From assembly GCA_012800885.1 (NCBI GenBank), contig JAAZIL010000009.1, positions 1 through 7,277 of the forward strand: a DNA stretch of 7,277 nucleotides, read 5' to 3'. The notes under the pieces were generated by a model. The model did no database searches. It was not told the DNA's origin and saw only the letters and a program-made list of their open reading frames with translations. Position numbers and translations under genes: made by a program. Of this stretch, positions 1-6,134 are shown in pieces. This stretch comes from Candidatus Dojkabacteria bacterium (GTDB taxonomy: Bacteria > Patescibacteriota > Dojkabacteria > SC72). The first letter of the stretch is position 1. Each line of letters opens with the position of its first letter.

Positions 1-44
1 GAATAAATCTTAATTGCCTGTCTCCAACTGTCTAAATCGTTCAA
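1..44 (-). CDS. Possible start of a gene truncated by the window edge
   Basis: Downstream of the tRNA on the minus strand, a TTG codon at 44-42 opens a frame that stays open to the edge for 14 codons and reads MNDLDSWRQAIKIY if TTG is the start. A purine stretch GAAGGG at 58-53 lies 8 bases upstream, a normal Shine-Dalgarno distance. An in-frame TGA lies a little upstream of the TTG, so the frame cannot extend far into the tRNA side. The residue mix looks protein-like, but 14 codons is too short to recognise a family or exclude chance. Treat this as a hint that another minus-strand gene follows. Confidence 0.22.
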   Translation of the reverse strand, partial: MNDLDSWRQAIKIY

Positions 45-96
45 TATCTCAACCCTTCATCAATATCTTTTATTAGAAAACTATATGCTAACTGAG

Positions 97-170
97 TGGG
101 AGTAGATGGGATTGAACCATCGACCTCGGCTTTATAAGAACCGCGCTCTAACCGACTGAGCTATACTCCC
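97..170 (-). tRNA. tRNA-Ile, anticodon UAU
   Basis: The minus strand folds into a complete 74-base cloverleaf. The acceptor stem GGGAGTA pairs with TACTCCC. The D arm is GCTC/GAGC with loop AGTCGGTTA. The anticodon stem CGGTT/AGCCG has one G-U pair. A 5-base variable region AGGTC is followed by the T arm GATGG-TTCAATC-CCATC and discriminator A. The anticodon loop CTTATAA places TAT (plus-strand 134-136) at positions 34-36, preceded by U33 and followed by A37. It should therefore read AUA (Ile). The 3' CCA is not encoded; CTC follows the discriminator, so CCA must be added by the nucleotidyltransferase. UAU is unusual in bacteria, where AUA is normally read by a CAU tRNA modified to lysidine by TilS. 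AUA codons are used by neighbouring genes. Confidence 0.95.
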
Positions 171-186
171 TTAGTAAGCGTTGATG

Positions 187-215
187 ATTGTACCAAAAAC
201 TAGTGCATTTGTGCA
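187..215 (-). promoter_or_regulatory. Predicted sigma70-type promoter of the tRNA-Ile gene
   Basis: On the minus strand a -10 box TACAAT (192-187, one mismatch to consensus) is preceded by TGG, giving an extended -10 (TGnTACAAT). A -35-like TGCACA (215-210, four of six matches) lies exactly 17 bases upstream. Sixteen bases separate the -10 from the first tRNA base, leaving room for a short 5' leader to be removed by RNase P. This is the best promoter match in the window and suggests the tRNA is transcribed independently of the upstream ATPase gene. Confidence 0.55.
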
Positions 216-218
216 GTA
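195..218 (-). terminator. Weak candidate intrinsic terminator after the ATPase gene
   Basis: Just downstream of the ATPase stop codon the minus strand can form a hairpin from TACTGCA, loop CAAA and TGCACTA: six pairs with one C-C mismatch. It is followed by G and five T residues (199-195). The stem is short and AT-rich, so it may be inefficient. It is the only hairpin plus T-run noticed between the cluster and the tRNA. It overlaps the spacer and -35 region of the predicted tRNA promoter, so the same bases may serve both roles. Confidence 0.35.
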
Positions 219-225
219 CCCTTAC

Positions 226-2742
226 CTAAAAGCCTATCGGTGGAAAATTTATAGATGTCTCTGGCTTACTCTCCTCTTTTCTACCCAACTCTGCCCTTTT
301 ATTAATATCTATATTAACTATATTCACATCTCTACCGTACTTTAATCTTGACATCTTTTTAATAATATTTGCTACTTCTACACTACTCTTCATATCAAAA
401 CCATTCTCTGGATACTTTGATCCATATCTAGCATCCAGAGAGAAAGGAGAGGGATATGAACCATTTGTAAGCATTCTTACATAGTACTGAGCCATACCCT
501 GATTAATAATATCTACCGATTTCACATATGTTTCAAACTGAGGTTCTAAGAAAACCGCATCTTCACTACTACACCGTGTAACAAAGAAAGAGCCAACATT
601 TCCAAACACGGCACCTTTAATATTCTCTGGTAACTGCCCTATATACTGATGAGCAACAGTTAGATTAAGTTTGTATTTTCTCGCCTCAGAGAGAATAGAT
701 GCAAATTCATCTGTCGTAAAATTCTGGAATTCATCAACATACATAAAGAAATCTTTCCTCTCTTCTTCACCAACATCCTCTCTACTCAGTGCTGCAGCCA
801 ACATCTTTTGGACTAGAATAAGGCCTAAGAAAGACATATTCTCTTCTCCTAACATACCCTTTGCTAAATTAACAATTAGTATCTTCCCAGTATCCATTAC
901 ATCTCTAAAATCAAAAGAAGATTCTGATTGACCAATAATATTTCTAATAGCTAGGTTGGTAGTAAATTTATCAAATTTAGAAATAAAGTAGGTTAAACTC
1001 TCTGACTTAGTCTTCTGATCTGTTTTTGCCACCTGATCTATCCAGTATCTTCTAACAAGCTCGTCCTTAACAATAGGTAGCCATTTATCATGTACCCACT
1101 GCTCATCTTGTAACATACGAACAACCTCTATAAGAGTGGAACCCTCAGCACTCATTGCAGTAAGCATAGAGTTTCTTACTGCCTGTTGAAATGCAGGACC
1201 TGTATACCCCTGATTATGAGGATCAAACATCTTTATAAGTAGTGCAATAAAACTATTAACTATCTGATGCTTATGTTGCTCATTATAAAACTCCATAATA
1301 TTTAAACCGAAGGGTCTTTCAAAATCAGCAGCATTAAAATATATAACATCCTCTGCTCTCTCTGGAGGTATTCTCTCTAGTATCATATCTGCTGTTTGCC
1401 CATGTGGATCAATAAAACAAACACCATCACCATTAAATATATCTTGAATTATCATTCTCGTCATTAACCATGATTTACCCGTACCTGTCTGTCCTAATAT
1501 ATATGCATGCCTTCTCCTATCCTCCCTCTGAAAACAAACAGCCTTACGTTTACCTCTAAATACATTATTCCCTACCCATATAGTATCTTTTGAATTAATA
1601 TCCGAATTTACTTCTTTGGAAGCAGGTATCTCTCTTGCTAACAACCAATTAATATTGGGAGTAGTAATCTCTTTGTTAGGAAAATGATATATCGCTGCTA
1701 ACTCCTCTACATTTAATATACTTTTTGTATCTAATGGAGTTCTCCTGTATACAACATCATACATAAATTCTTCTTCTTTCTTCTTACCTTTAATCTCTAC
1801 TTTTTTAAACTTGTTAATACCAGGATTACTGTACTGATCAAAAGCACTTACAATATTTTCTAAATGCATCTCTGCTAATGCTTCCTCCTGCGCACTTGTA
1901 ACAATTCTAATATCAGTCACAAACCCAGTTTTAGATACTTTCTTACTAATAGCCTGAAGCTTCTCTTGGCTTACATTTATCTTCTTCTTTTCAGGATCCG
2001 CATTATTATTCTCTACTTTCTTAACAAAACCCATTCCATTCTTCTGCCACTCACTCCCTGTTGGAGTAATGACAACCTGAATTATAGCTCCCTCTCCTTC
2101 TGACATTTTACTAAGGGTACTTAAAATGTTTGCAGTCGGATCTCCAGTAAAATCCTCTGTTACTTTAATCGGACAGTAACTCTCTTCTTCTAATATTAAT
2201 CTTGTAAAGACTACTTTAGAACTCTTTTCAAAGATACTGTAATCATCAACCTTTCTTACATCCGCATCTTGATAAGAACCTAGGATCTGCTTCTCAACCG
2301 AATCTCCTAATTTTTTAGGACAGTAAACAAAAAATTTTATCTCTCCTGGTAGTGCTACAATCTCAAAACTAACACTATTGTTTACAGTAAAACCCTCTAC
2401 AAGACCCTTACCTTTACCGCCTATACCGATTAAATTTGAAAACATCTTCTCTGCAACCCCTATCTCTGTTTCATTCCCTCTAGGTACTCGTACCTCAAAT
2501 AGATTCCACTCTTTTGCTTTCTCATTTCTATCTCTCCTCTTTAGCTTATCCCTTACTTTTAAGAAAGCGTACACCACTCCAGCAAGGGTAACTAATACAA
2601 AGAAGAACCAAAACCATGGGAAAGACTTACCTCCACCTCTATGTACTTCATACGAATCTTTAGGATACTCTCTAGGTTCAGCAACAACTATCTCATCCGT
2701 AGGAGGCAGAGGACCTACTTGACTAAAGATATATTGATTCAT
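226..2742 (-). CDS. Membrane-anchored FtsK/HerA/TraG-type ATPase (type IV secretion coupling-protein-like)
   Basis: This 838-residue protein is probably a P-loop ATPase motor docked at the inner face of the membrane. A short N-terminal segment is followed by one hydrophobic helix at about 41-62 and a basic stretch (KLKRRDR), so most of the protein is cytoplasmic. Residues 75-400 form an N-terminal region I cannot assign to a family. The ATPase core starts near 410: Walker A GQTGTGKS (417-424), a FIDPHG motif (443-448), Walker B FFMYVDEF (665-672) with D670 and E671, and a TVAHQY sensor-like motif (695-700). The order and wording of these motifs match the HerA/VirD4/TraG branch, including VirD4-like proteins annotated as type IV secretory system conjugative DNA transfer family in Patescibacteria. 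The ATG at 2742 has no Shine-Dalgarno; a TATACT about 45 bases upstream is a weak possible -10. No relaxase or VirB4 is visible, so conjugation is not established. The last 25 residues are hydrophilic and end in NFPPIGF. DNA pumping, pilus assembly or protein export remain possible. Confidence 0.85.
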   Translation of the reverse strand: MNQYIFSQVGPLPPTDEIVVAEPREYPKDSYEVHRGGGKSFPWFWFFFVLVTLAGVVYAFLKVRDKLKRRDRNEKAKEWNLFEVRVPRGNETEIGVAEKMFSNLIGIGGKGKGLVEGFTVNNSVSFEIVALPGEIKFFVYCPKKLGDSVEKQILGSYQDADVRKVDDYSIFEKSSKVVFTRLILEEESYCPIKVTEDFTGDPTANILSTLSKMSEGEGAIIQVVITPTGSEWQKNGMGFVKKVENNNADPEKKKINVSQEKLQAISKKVSKTGFVTDIRIVTSAQEEALAEMHLENIVSAFDQYSNPGINKFKKVEIKGKKKEEEFMYDVVYRRTPLDTKSILNVEELAAIYHFPNKEITTPNINWLLAREIPASKEVNSDINSKDTIWVGNNVFRGKRKAVCFQREDRRRHAYILGQTGTGKSWLMTRMIIQDIFNGDGVCFIDPHGQTADMILERIPPERAEDVIYFNAADFERPFGLNIMEFYNEQHKHQIVNSFIALLIKMFDPHNQGYTGPAFQQAVRNSMLTAMSAEGSTLIEVVRMLQDEQWVHDKWLPIVKDELVRRYWIDQVAKTDQKTKSESLTYFISKFDKFTTNLAIRNIIGQSESSFDFRDVMDTGKILIVNLAKGMLGEENMSFLGLILVQKMLAAALSREDVGEEERKDFFMYVDEFQNFTTDEFASILSEARKYKLNLTVAHQYIGQLPENIKGAVFGNVGSFFVTRCSSEDAVFLEPQFETYVKSVDIINQGMAQYYVRMLTNGSYPSPFSLDARYGSKYPENGFDMKSSVEVANIIKKMSRLKYGRDVNIVNIDINKRAELGRKEESKPETSINFPPIGF

Positions 2743-2808
2743 ATCAGTTGAACAGTTTAAAAGTATCTGTTAAGGATAACATATATATAGTATAGATTCG
2801 AGAGGGAA

Positions 2809-3114
2809 TTACAAAACTGATGGAGGTATACCGTAATCTTTATTCTCAAGAGTATGTTGCCAAGAAGATGCTTCAGATGCATCTGTCTTATCTTGAGAAC
2901 CTTTGTACCTAGGAGCTTTAGATCTCTCTCTATCTCCAGGCTTCTCTTGTGGTATTGCTTCTGTAAGCTGTGGAGATACTCCTGTATCTGGTACTGCAAC
3001 TGGAGTATCTGTAGAAGATTCAACAGGCAAGACAGAAGCCCTCTCAACTGAGGATGATTCTGGACTAAAAGTCTCTATTCTATTCGGTTGTAGTATCTCT
3101 TTCTCTGGTGCCAT
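2809..3114 (-). CDS. Small disordered hydrophilic protein of unknown function
   Basis: I do not recognise this 101-residue protein. It is rich in Ser, Pro, Glu, Thr and Lys, has no membrane helix, no cysteine and no signal peptide, and should be mostly disordered. The C-terminal end (SSWQHTLENKDYGIPPSVL) is less biased and could be a short binding motif. The start is well fixed: an in-frame TAG lies two codons upstream of the ATG at 3114. It begins 11 bases after the smpB stop and ends 66 bases before the ATPase gene. Two longer-looking alternative frames cover the same bases, but this one fits the operon spacing. A partner or adaptor of the following ATPase is a guess from position only. The gap 2743-2808 holds only a short GTTA/TAAC hairpin (2769-2780) and the weak TATACT. 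Confidence 0.6.
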   Translation of the reverse strand: MAPEKEILQPNRIETFSPESSSVERASVLPVESSTDTPVAVPDTGVSPQLTEAIPQEKPGDRERSKAPRYKGSQDKTDASEASSWQHTLENKDYGIPPSVL

Positions 3115-3124
3115 AGCCTATAAC

Positions 3125-3133
3125 ATTATATCA
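3125..3133 (-). promoter_or_regulatory. Extended -10 element ahead of the 101-residue protein
   Basis: The minus strand reads TGATATAAT at 3133-3125, a perfect extended -10 (TGn plus TATAAT). Ten bases separate it from the ATG at 3114, so transcription from about 3118 would leave a leader of only about four bases. The element is made of the last codons and stop of smpB (Met-Ile-TAA), so it may be a chance product of AT-rich coding sequence. No convincing -35 was found. Confidence 0.3.
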
Positions 3134-3569
3134 TATATTTCCTTTTTTCTACAAGTAACTCTCTCTCTAAATCTCTCTCTCTCTCTTTAGCTTTCTTCTC
3201 ATACTTTTTCTTACCCCTCGCTAAAGCAATCTCTATCTTAAAAATACTTCCTTTACTATACACCTTAAGAGGAATTAATGTTAGATTCCCCTGCTTTAAT
3301 TTACTCTCTAAATATATCAATTCTTTATGATTAACTAATAATTTTCTTAATCTAGTAGAATCATATTCAGATGAACCATCATACTTATACTTGGGAATAT
3401 CAGTGTTTACTAACCATAACTCTCCAGACATAATTTTTACAAAGGAATCTCCTAAATTACATCTACCACTCCTGAGAGATTTTACTTCAGAGCCTTTTAA
3501 TACAAGACCTGCTTCTAATGTCTCAAGTATTTCATAATTATGAAAAGCTTTCTTATTTACTATAATCAT
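3126..3569 (-). CDS. smpB: SsrA-binding protein SmpB
   Basis: SmpB binds tmRNA (SsrA) and delivers it to stalled ribosomes for trans-translation, tagging the unfinished peptide and recycling the ribosome in the cytoplasm. The 147-residue product has the family's usual length and order of motifs: HNYEILETLEAGLVLKGSEV (10-29), then KSLRSGRCNL (30-39), the LWLVN strand (51-55), LRKLL (74-78), LTLIPLKVY (96-104) and the LARGKKKY tmRNA-binding segment (116-123). The usual DKR-type sequence after KKxY reads EKK here, and the tail is a highly charged Glu/Arg helix ending LLVEKRKYMI. The frame is closed by the stop of the upstream gene, so the ATG at 3569 is the only ATG start available; it lies 15 bases after that gene. 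No Shine-Dalgarno is present, but a TATAAT box ends six bases before the ATG. It is functionally unrelated to its membrane-protein neighbours. No tmRNA gene lies in the window. Confidence 0.95.
   Translation of the reverse strand: MIIVNKKAFHNYEILETLEAGLVLKGSEVKSLRSGRCNLGDSFVKIMSGELWLVNTDIPKYKYDGSSEYDSTRLRKLLVNHKELIYLESKLKQGNLTLIPLKVYSKGSIFKIEIALARGKKKYEKKAKERERDLERELLVEKRKYMI
3159..3186. repeat. Two CT/GA dinucleotide tracts in smpB
   Basis: On the plus strand (CT)5 at 3159-3168 and (CT)7 at 3173-3186 are separated by AAAT. On the coding strand they are GA repeats that encode part of the Glu/Arg-rich SmpB tail (ERERDLERE). A one-unit change would shift the frame and replace the tail. Shorter GA runs recur on the coding strand elsewhere (near 4915, 5205, 5240 and 6680), so the tract may only reflect the AGA and GAG codon preference here. 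Confidence 0.6.
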
Positions 3570-3575
3570 GTGCTC

Positions 3576-3584
3576 ATTATACCA
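3576..3584 (-). promoter_or_regulatory. Extended -10 promoter positioned for a leaderless smpB mRNA
   Basis: On the minus strand TGGTATAAT occupies 3584-3576: a perfect TATAAT with the TGn extension. Six bases (GAGCAC) separate it from the smpB ATG, so the expected start, about seven bases downstream of the -10, is the A of ATG itself. No recognisable -35 lies 16-18 bases upstream, as is common for extended -10 promoters. The element is in the 15-base gap after the preceding gene's stop. Absence of a Shine-Dalgarno fits leaderless translation. Confidence 0.5.
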
Positions 3585-5876
3585 TTACAACCTTACTTTC
3601 CATATTGTAGTACCATCTAAAAGATAGAGATACTCTTCATCAAAATCTACAACAAAATCCTTAACATTATTCCATGCACCGCTATCTTCTTCAAATACGT
3701 ACTGCCTTAACAGATGATACTCATTAGGATGTCTTAAGTCTCCTGACTCTAAAGGCTTCTCAAAACGTAAAATACGTTTATGCTCACTATCAAATATATA
3801 GAGGGATTTGTTCATATCTTCTCTTGTAAAACCGTACCTTGCATTACCTAGAGGCTTATCTAAGCCTACAATAGTAATTGGAGATTCAACCATTTTACCC
3901 TGTGCGGAGCTATGTACATAACGATGAAGACCAAACTCCCCAGGTGTGAGAATGTAGACACTAAGATCTGCTAAAACATCATTCGCATTGTCATATTCTT
4001 CTTTTGTTAGATATTGAGAAGCTAAACCATACCCTGAACCATATTTCGTTGCCCTAAGCAGTGACTTCTGCTTTCTGTCTAATACATAGACATTCTCATT
4101 TGCTGTTAATACTGCAAACTCTGTAATATCCTGTGCAGATATATTCTGTATACTCAAACCACTTAATGTAGTAAAAGATTTAAACCAATTACCTTCAAAT
4201 TCTGCTTTTACTACGCCACTAGATGTATCCATTACATAGATTCCACTCTCTTTGGAATACACATATTTAGGATCTTGGAGTACTTTGTTTTCATCAGGTA
4301 TTGCCATATATTTTTTATCATAGAGAGAGATACTAAATACTGCCTTAGTACCTGTATCTACTACTAAGAGGGATTCTTTTGCATTCTGATCCCTGTATAT
4401 CCCTATATCCGTAGGCTTAGAATCTTTCCCAAATTCAACTACAGTTTCAAAATACGGTTGTATTGAACCATCACTTCTAAATAGTCTTGTCCTTTTGAAC
4501 AGAGTATCATTTATTTTTGACACTGTATCCATTAATTCATCATATTTCTCCTTATCTTTTACACTCAATTCCTCTGGTAACTGAGCAAGTTGTTCAGACG
4601 CTTTGTATACTAAAACTTGAGCACTATCACTATCTCTAGTTAGAACATCTTGAGCCTGAGATAGCAACTCATCCACTTGAATAAATACCTCGTTTGCCTC
4701 TCTACTCCTTATCCTTGCATCTCTCTTATCCATAGTAAATTTAATACCACTTAAGAGTAATACAATACCTAACAAAACAGCTAAGAGTATTTTTATCCTC
4801 TGAAATCTTCTACTTCTATCTTTGTATCCATCTATCTTTATCGCTTTAAAACCTCTCTCTTTCTTCCTCCCAATAGAGGATTGAGATATCTTTGCCAACA
4901 TCTTTTTAAACCATCTCTCTCTCCCTACCTTCTCTGTAACAGATTCTTTCATCCTAATGTATCCTCTCTTAACAGAGGAGCCTGCTTTAGCACATATATT
5001 CTTAAAGTACTCCTTAACTGGTAACAGTTTTGTTTTCAAAGTTTTCAAAAAAGGAGATATTTTTAACCACATTGTTGAGAGATAGGATTTTAAATCTCTT
5101 CCCTCATCAGGAGATTTAAACACCTTCTTTACCTCTTTTGATGTCGGAATATAGTCTGAATCTGTAGGTTCAACAGGTACACTCTTTCTTCTCCTTCTCT
5201 CTCTCTTCTGAACCTTTTTTACCGCCTCTACCGACTTCTCTCTCTCTTCTGTTTGATTAAGAAACACAATTAGTGCCTCATTATCACCTATCTCTTTACC
5301 TAGATCATCCAGTGTCGAAATTAATTGTTCATTAGTTTTAGATAGAGCGATTTTTGTAAGATTAGTTTTTAAAAAATCCTTGGTAGAGAGAAATACAATA
5401 TCTCCTTCTCCAAGAAGAACCCCTGCTGTTTTAGCACTCTTTTTAGAGAGCATCTCAGAGATATCTACTACCTTACCCTCTTTGTATACAAAGATATCAC
5501 TCTCTCCAAACAATCCAATATATCCACCTGAATGATTAGCAACAAACAGAGAAAAATCAACATTTACTCCATGCTCCCCTATCTCTTTGTCATTAGTAAT
5601 TAGCTGCTTTATTCTCCTTGCTGCTTCCGTTAGAGAAAGTTTTACAGATTCATTTATAGAGTCTGTTTTAGAATACTCAAACCCATCTACCATACCATCC
5701 CATGCAAATTTTGTTATCTTGTTTCCAGGTATCTTAATATCACTAGATACTGAGAGTAATCCATACATCTGTGTAGCACTCTCGGTACCTCTAGCATAAG
5801 AAGTATAGTGATAAAAACCAATATACTTAGTTCCTTCTTTTGAATTTTTAATATACTTAGAGACAGTAATAGCCAT
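3585..5876 (-). CDS. PP2C-like (probable pseudophosphatase) / membrane helix / beta-propeller protein
   Basis: The 763-residue protein appears to have three parts. Residues 1-208 resemble a PP2C-type phosphatase fold: a DGM motif at 60-62, an FGESDIFVYKEG strand pair (123-134; families usually have GDS), GDIVFLSTKDFL (158-169) where active enzymes have a SDG motif, and GDN at 197-199. The first metal-binding Asp near the RGTES segment (29-33) and the SDG Asp appear to be missing, so catalysis is doubtful. Residues 209-360 are a basic linker. One helix (361-381) crosses the membrane, then a charged, probably helical stretch (385-460). Residues 470-763 are a run of beta-strand repeats such as SLLVVDTGTKAVF, NVYVLDRKQKSLLR, SLYIFDSEHKRILRF and YLYLLDGTTIWKV, typical of a propeller. 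By the positive-inside rule the phosphatase-like part is inside and the propeller outside. It starts 3 bases after the upstream stop, so coupled translation is likely. A sensor or scaffold role is inferred; no ligand is known. Confidence 0.75.
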   Translation of the reverse strand: MAITVSKYIKNSKEGTKYIGFYHYTSYARGTESATQMYGLLSVSSDIKIPGNKITKFAWDGMVDGFEYSKTDSINESVKLSLTEAARRIKQLITNDKEIGEHGVNVDFSLFVANHSGGYIGLFGESDIFVYKEGKVVDISEMLSKKSAKTAGVLLGEGDIVFLSTKDFLKTNLTKIALSKTNEQLISTLDDLGKEIGDNEALIVFLNQTEEREKSVEAVKKVQKRERRRRKSVPVEPTDSDYIPTSKEVKKVFKSPDEGRDLKSYLSTMWLKISPFLKTLKTKLLPVKEYFKNICAKAGSSVKRGYIRMKESVTEKVGRERWFKKMLAKISQSSIGRKKERGFKAIKIDGYKDRSRRFQRIKILLAVLLGIVLLLSGIKFTMDKRDARIRSREANEVFIQVDELLSQAQDVLTRDSDSAQVLVYKASEQLAQLPEELSVKDKEKYDELMDTVSKINDTLFKRTRLFRSDGSIQPYFETVVEFGKDSKPTDIGIYRDQNAKESLLVVDTGTKAVFSISLYDKKYMAIPDENKVLQDPKYVYSKESGIYVMDTSSGVVKAEFEGNWFKSFTTLSGLSIQNISAQDITEFAVLTANENVYVLDRKQKSLLRATKYGSGYGLASQYLTKEEYDNANDVLADLSVYILTPGEFGLHRYVHSSAQGKMVESPITIVGLDKPLGNARYGFTREDMNKSLYIFDSEHKRILRFEKPLESGDLRHPNEYHLLRQYVFEEDSGAWNNVKDFVVDFDEEYLYLLDGTTIWKVRL

Positions 5877-5879
5877 TTA

Positions 5880-6134
5880 TTAGATAAATACAATAATTAT
5901 TGTACCCAATACCGATATTACTATTGATATGAGCAGATTCGCATATGCAAGAGCTTTCATTGTAGGATTAGCATCAGATTGTACAGTATCAATTACAATC
6001 TTTACTCTTAAAACAAGAAGGAAAGCATAAAAAAGAGCAGCAAGCAGAATTAGAATAGAGGCAAATTTAAATACAGATTCCAAATTAAACATTGGATCTA
6101 TCTTTATTACATTCATTTGTCCTAGAATATCCAT
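5880..6134 (-). CDS. Small two-helix membrane protein
   Basis: The 84-residue product has a short amphipathic N-terminus, a hydrophobic helix at about 21-42, a polar loop (VKIVIDTVQSDANPTMK, 44-60) and a second helix at about 62-84 that runs to the C-terminus. There is no cleavable signal peptide and no cysteine. Small two-helix proteins next to TraG-like ATPases recur in Patescibacteria, and type IV secretion pilins of the VirB2 type share this size and topology, but I see no sequence motif that proves a pilin. Its ATG overlaps the stop of the bPH2 gene (TAATG), and the downstream PP2C-like gene starts 3 bases after its stop, so the three genes are almost certainly cotranscribed. It has the only strong Shine-Dalgarno in the window, suggesting it is made in larger amounts than its neighbours. 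Confidence 0.75.
   Translation of the reverse strand: MDILGQMNVIKIDPMFNLESVFKFASILILLAALFYAFLLVLRVKIVIDTVQSDANPTMKALAYANLLISIVISVLGTIIIVFI
5889..5904. repeat. 16-base perfect palindrome near the end of the 84-residue gene
   Basis: TACAATAATTATTGTA reads the same on both strands. It encodes Thr-Ile-Ile-Ile-Val in the last membrane helix, starting 13 bases before the PP2C-like start codon. It could be a dimeric protein-binding site, but it is very AT-rich and its bases are explained by hydrophobic codons, so chance is likely. Confidence 0.3.

Noticed and set aside
97..170. tRNA as an integration (att) site of a mobile element
   Set aside because: No integrase and no repeat of the tRNA 3' end is visible in the window.
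671..931. Plus-strand frame of 86 codons
   Set aside because: Lies wholly inside the ATPase gene opposite the Walker B region; Ser-rich composition typical of an antisense shadow.
2378..2722. Plus-strand frame of 114 codons
   Set aside because: Antisense to the N-terminus of the ATPase gene; Ser/Phe/Pro/Leu-biased with no recognisable domain.
2769..2780. GTTA-AGGA-TAAC hairpin between the 101-residue and ATPase genes
   Set aside because: Four-base stem without a following T-run; too weak to be a terminator.
2757..3047. Minus-strand frame of 96 codons, Leu-rich
   Set aside because: Shifted frame of the 101-residue gene. Its Leu/Gln richness comes from reading Ser/Pro codons out of frame, and it starts inside that gene with no ribosome binding site seen.
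2854..3190. Two plus-strand frames (65 and 95 codons)
   Set aside because: Antisense to the 101-residue gene and the end of smpB, with Arg/Cys- or Ser/Leu-rich shadow composition.
5587..5799. Plus-strand frame of 70 codons
   Set aside because: Antisense to the conserved PP2C-like segment; no support.
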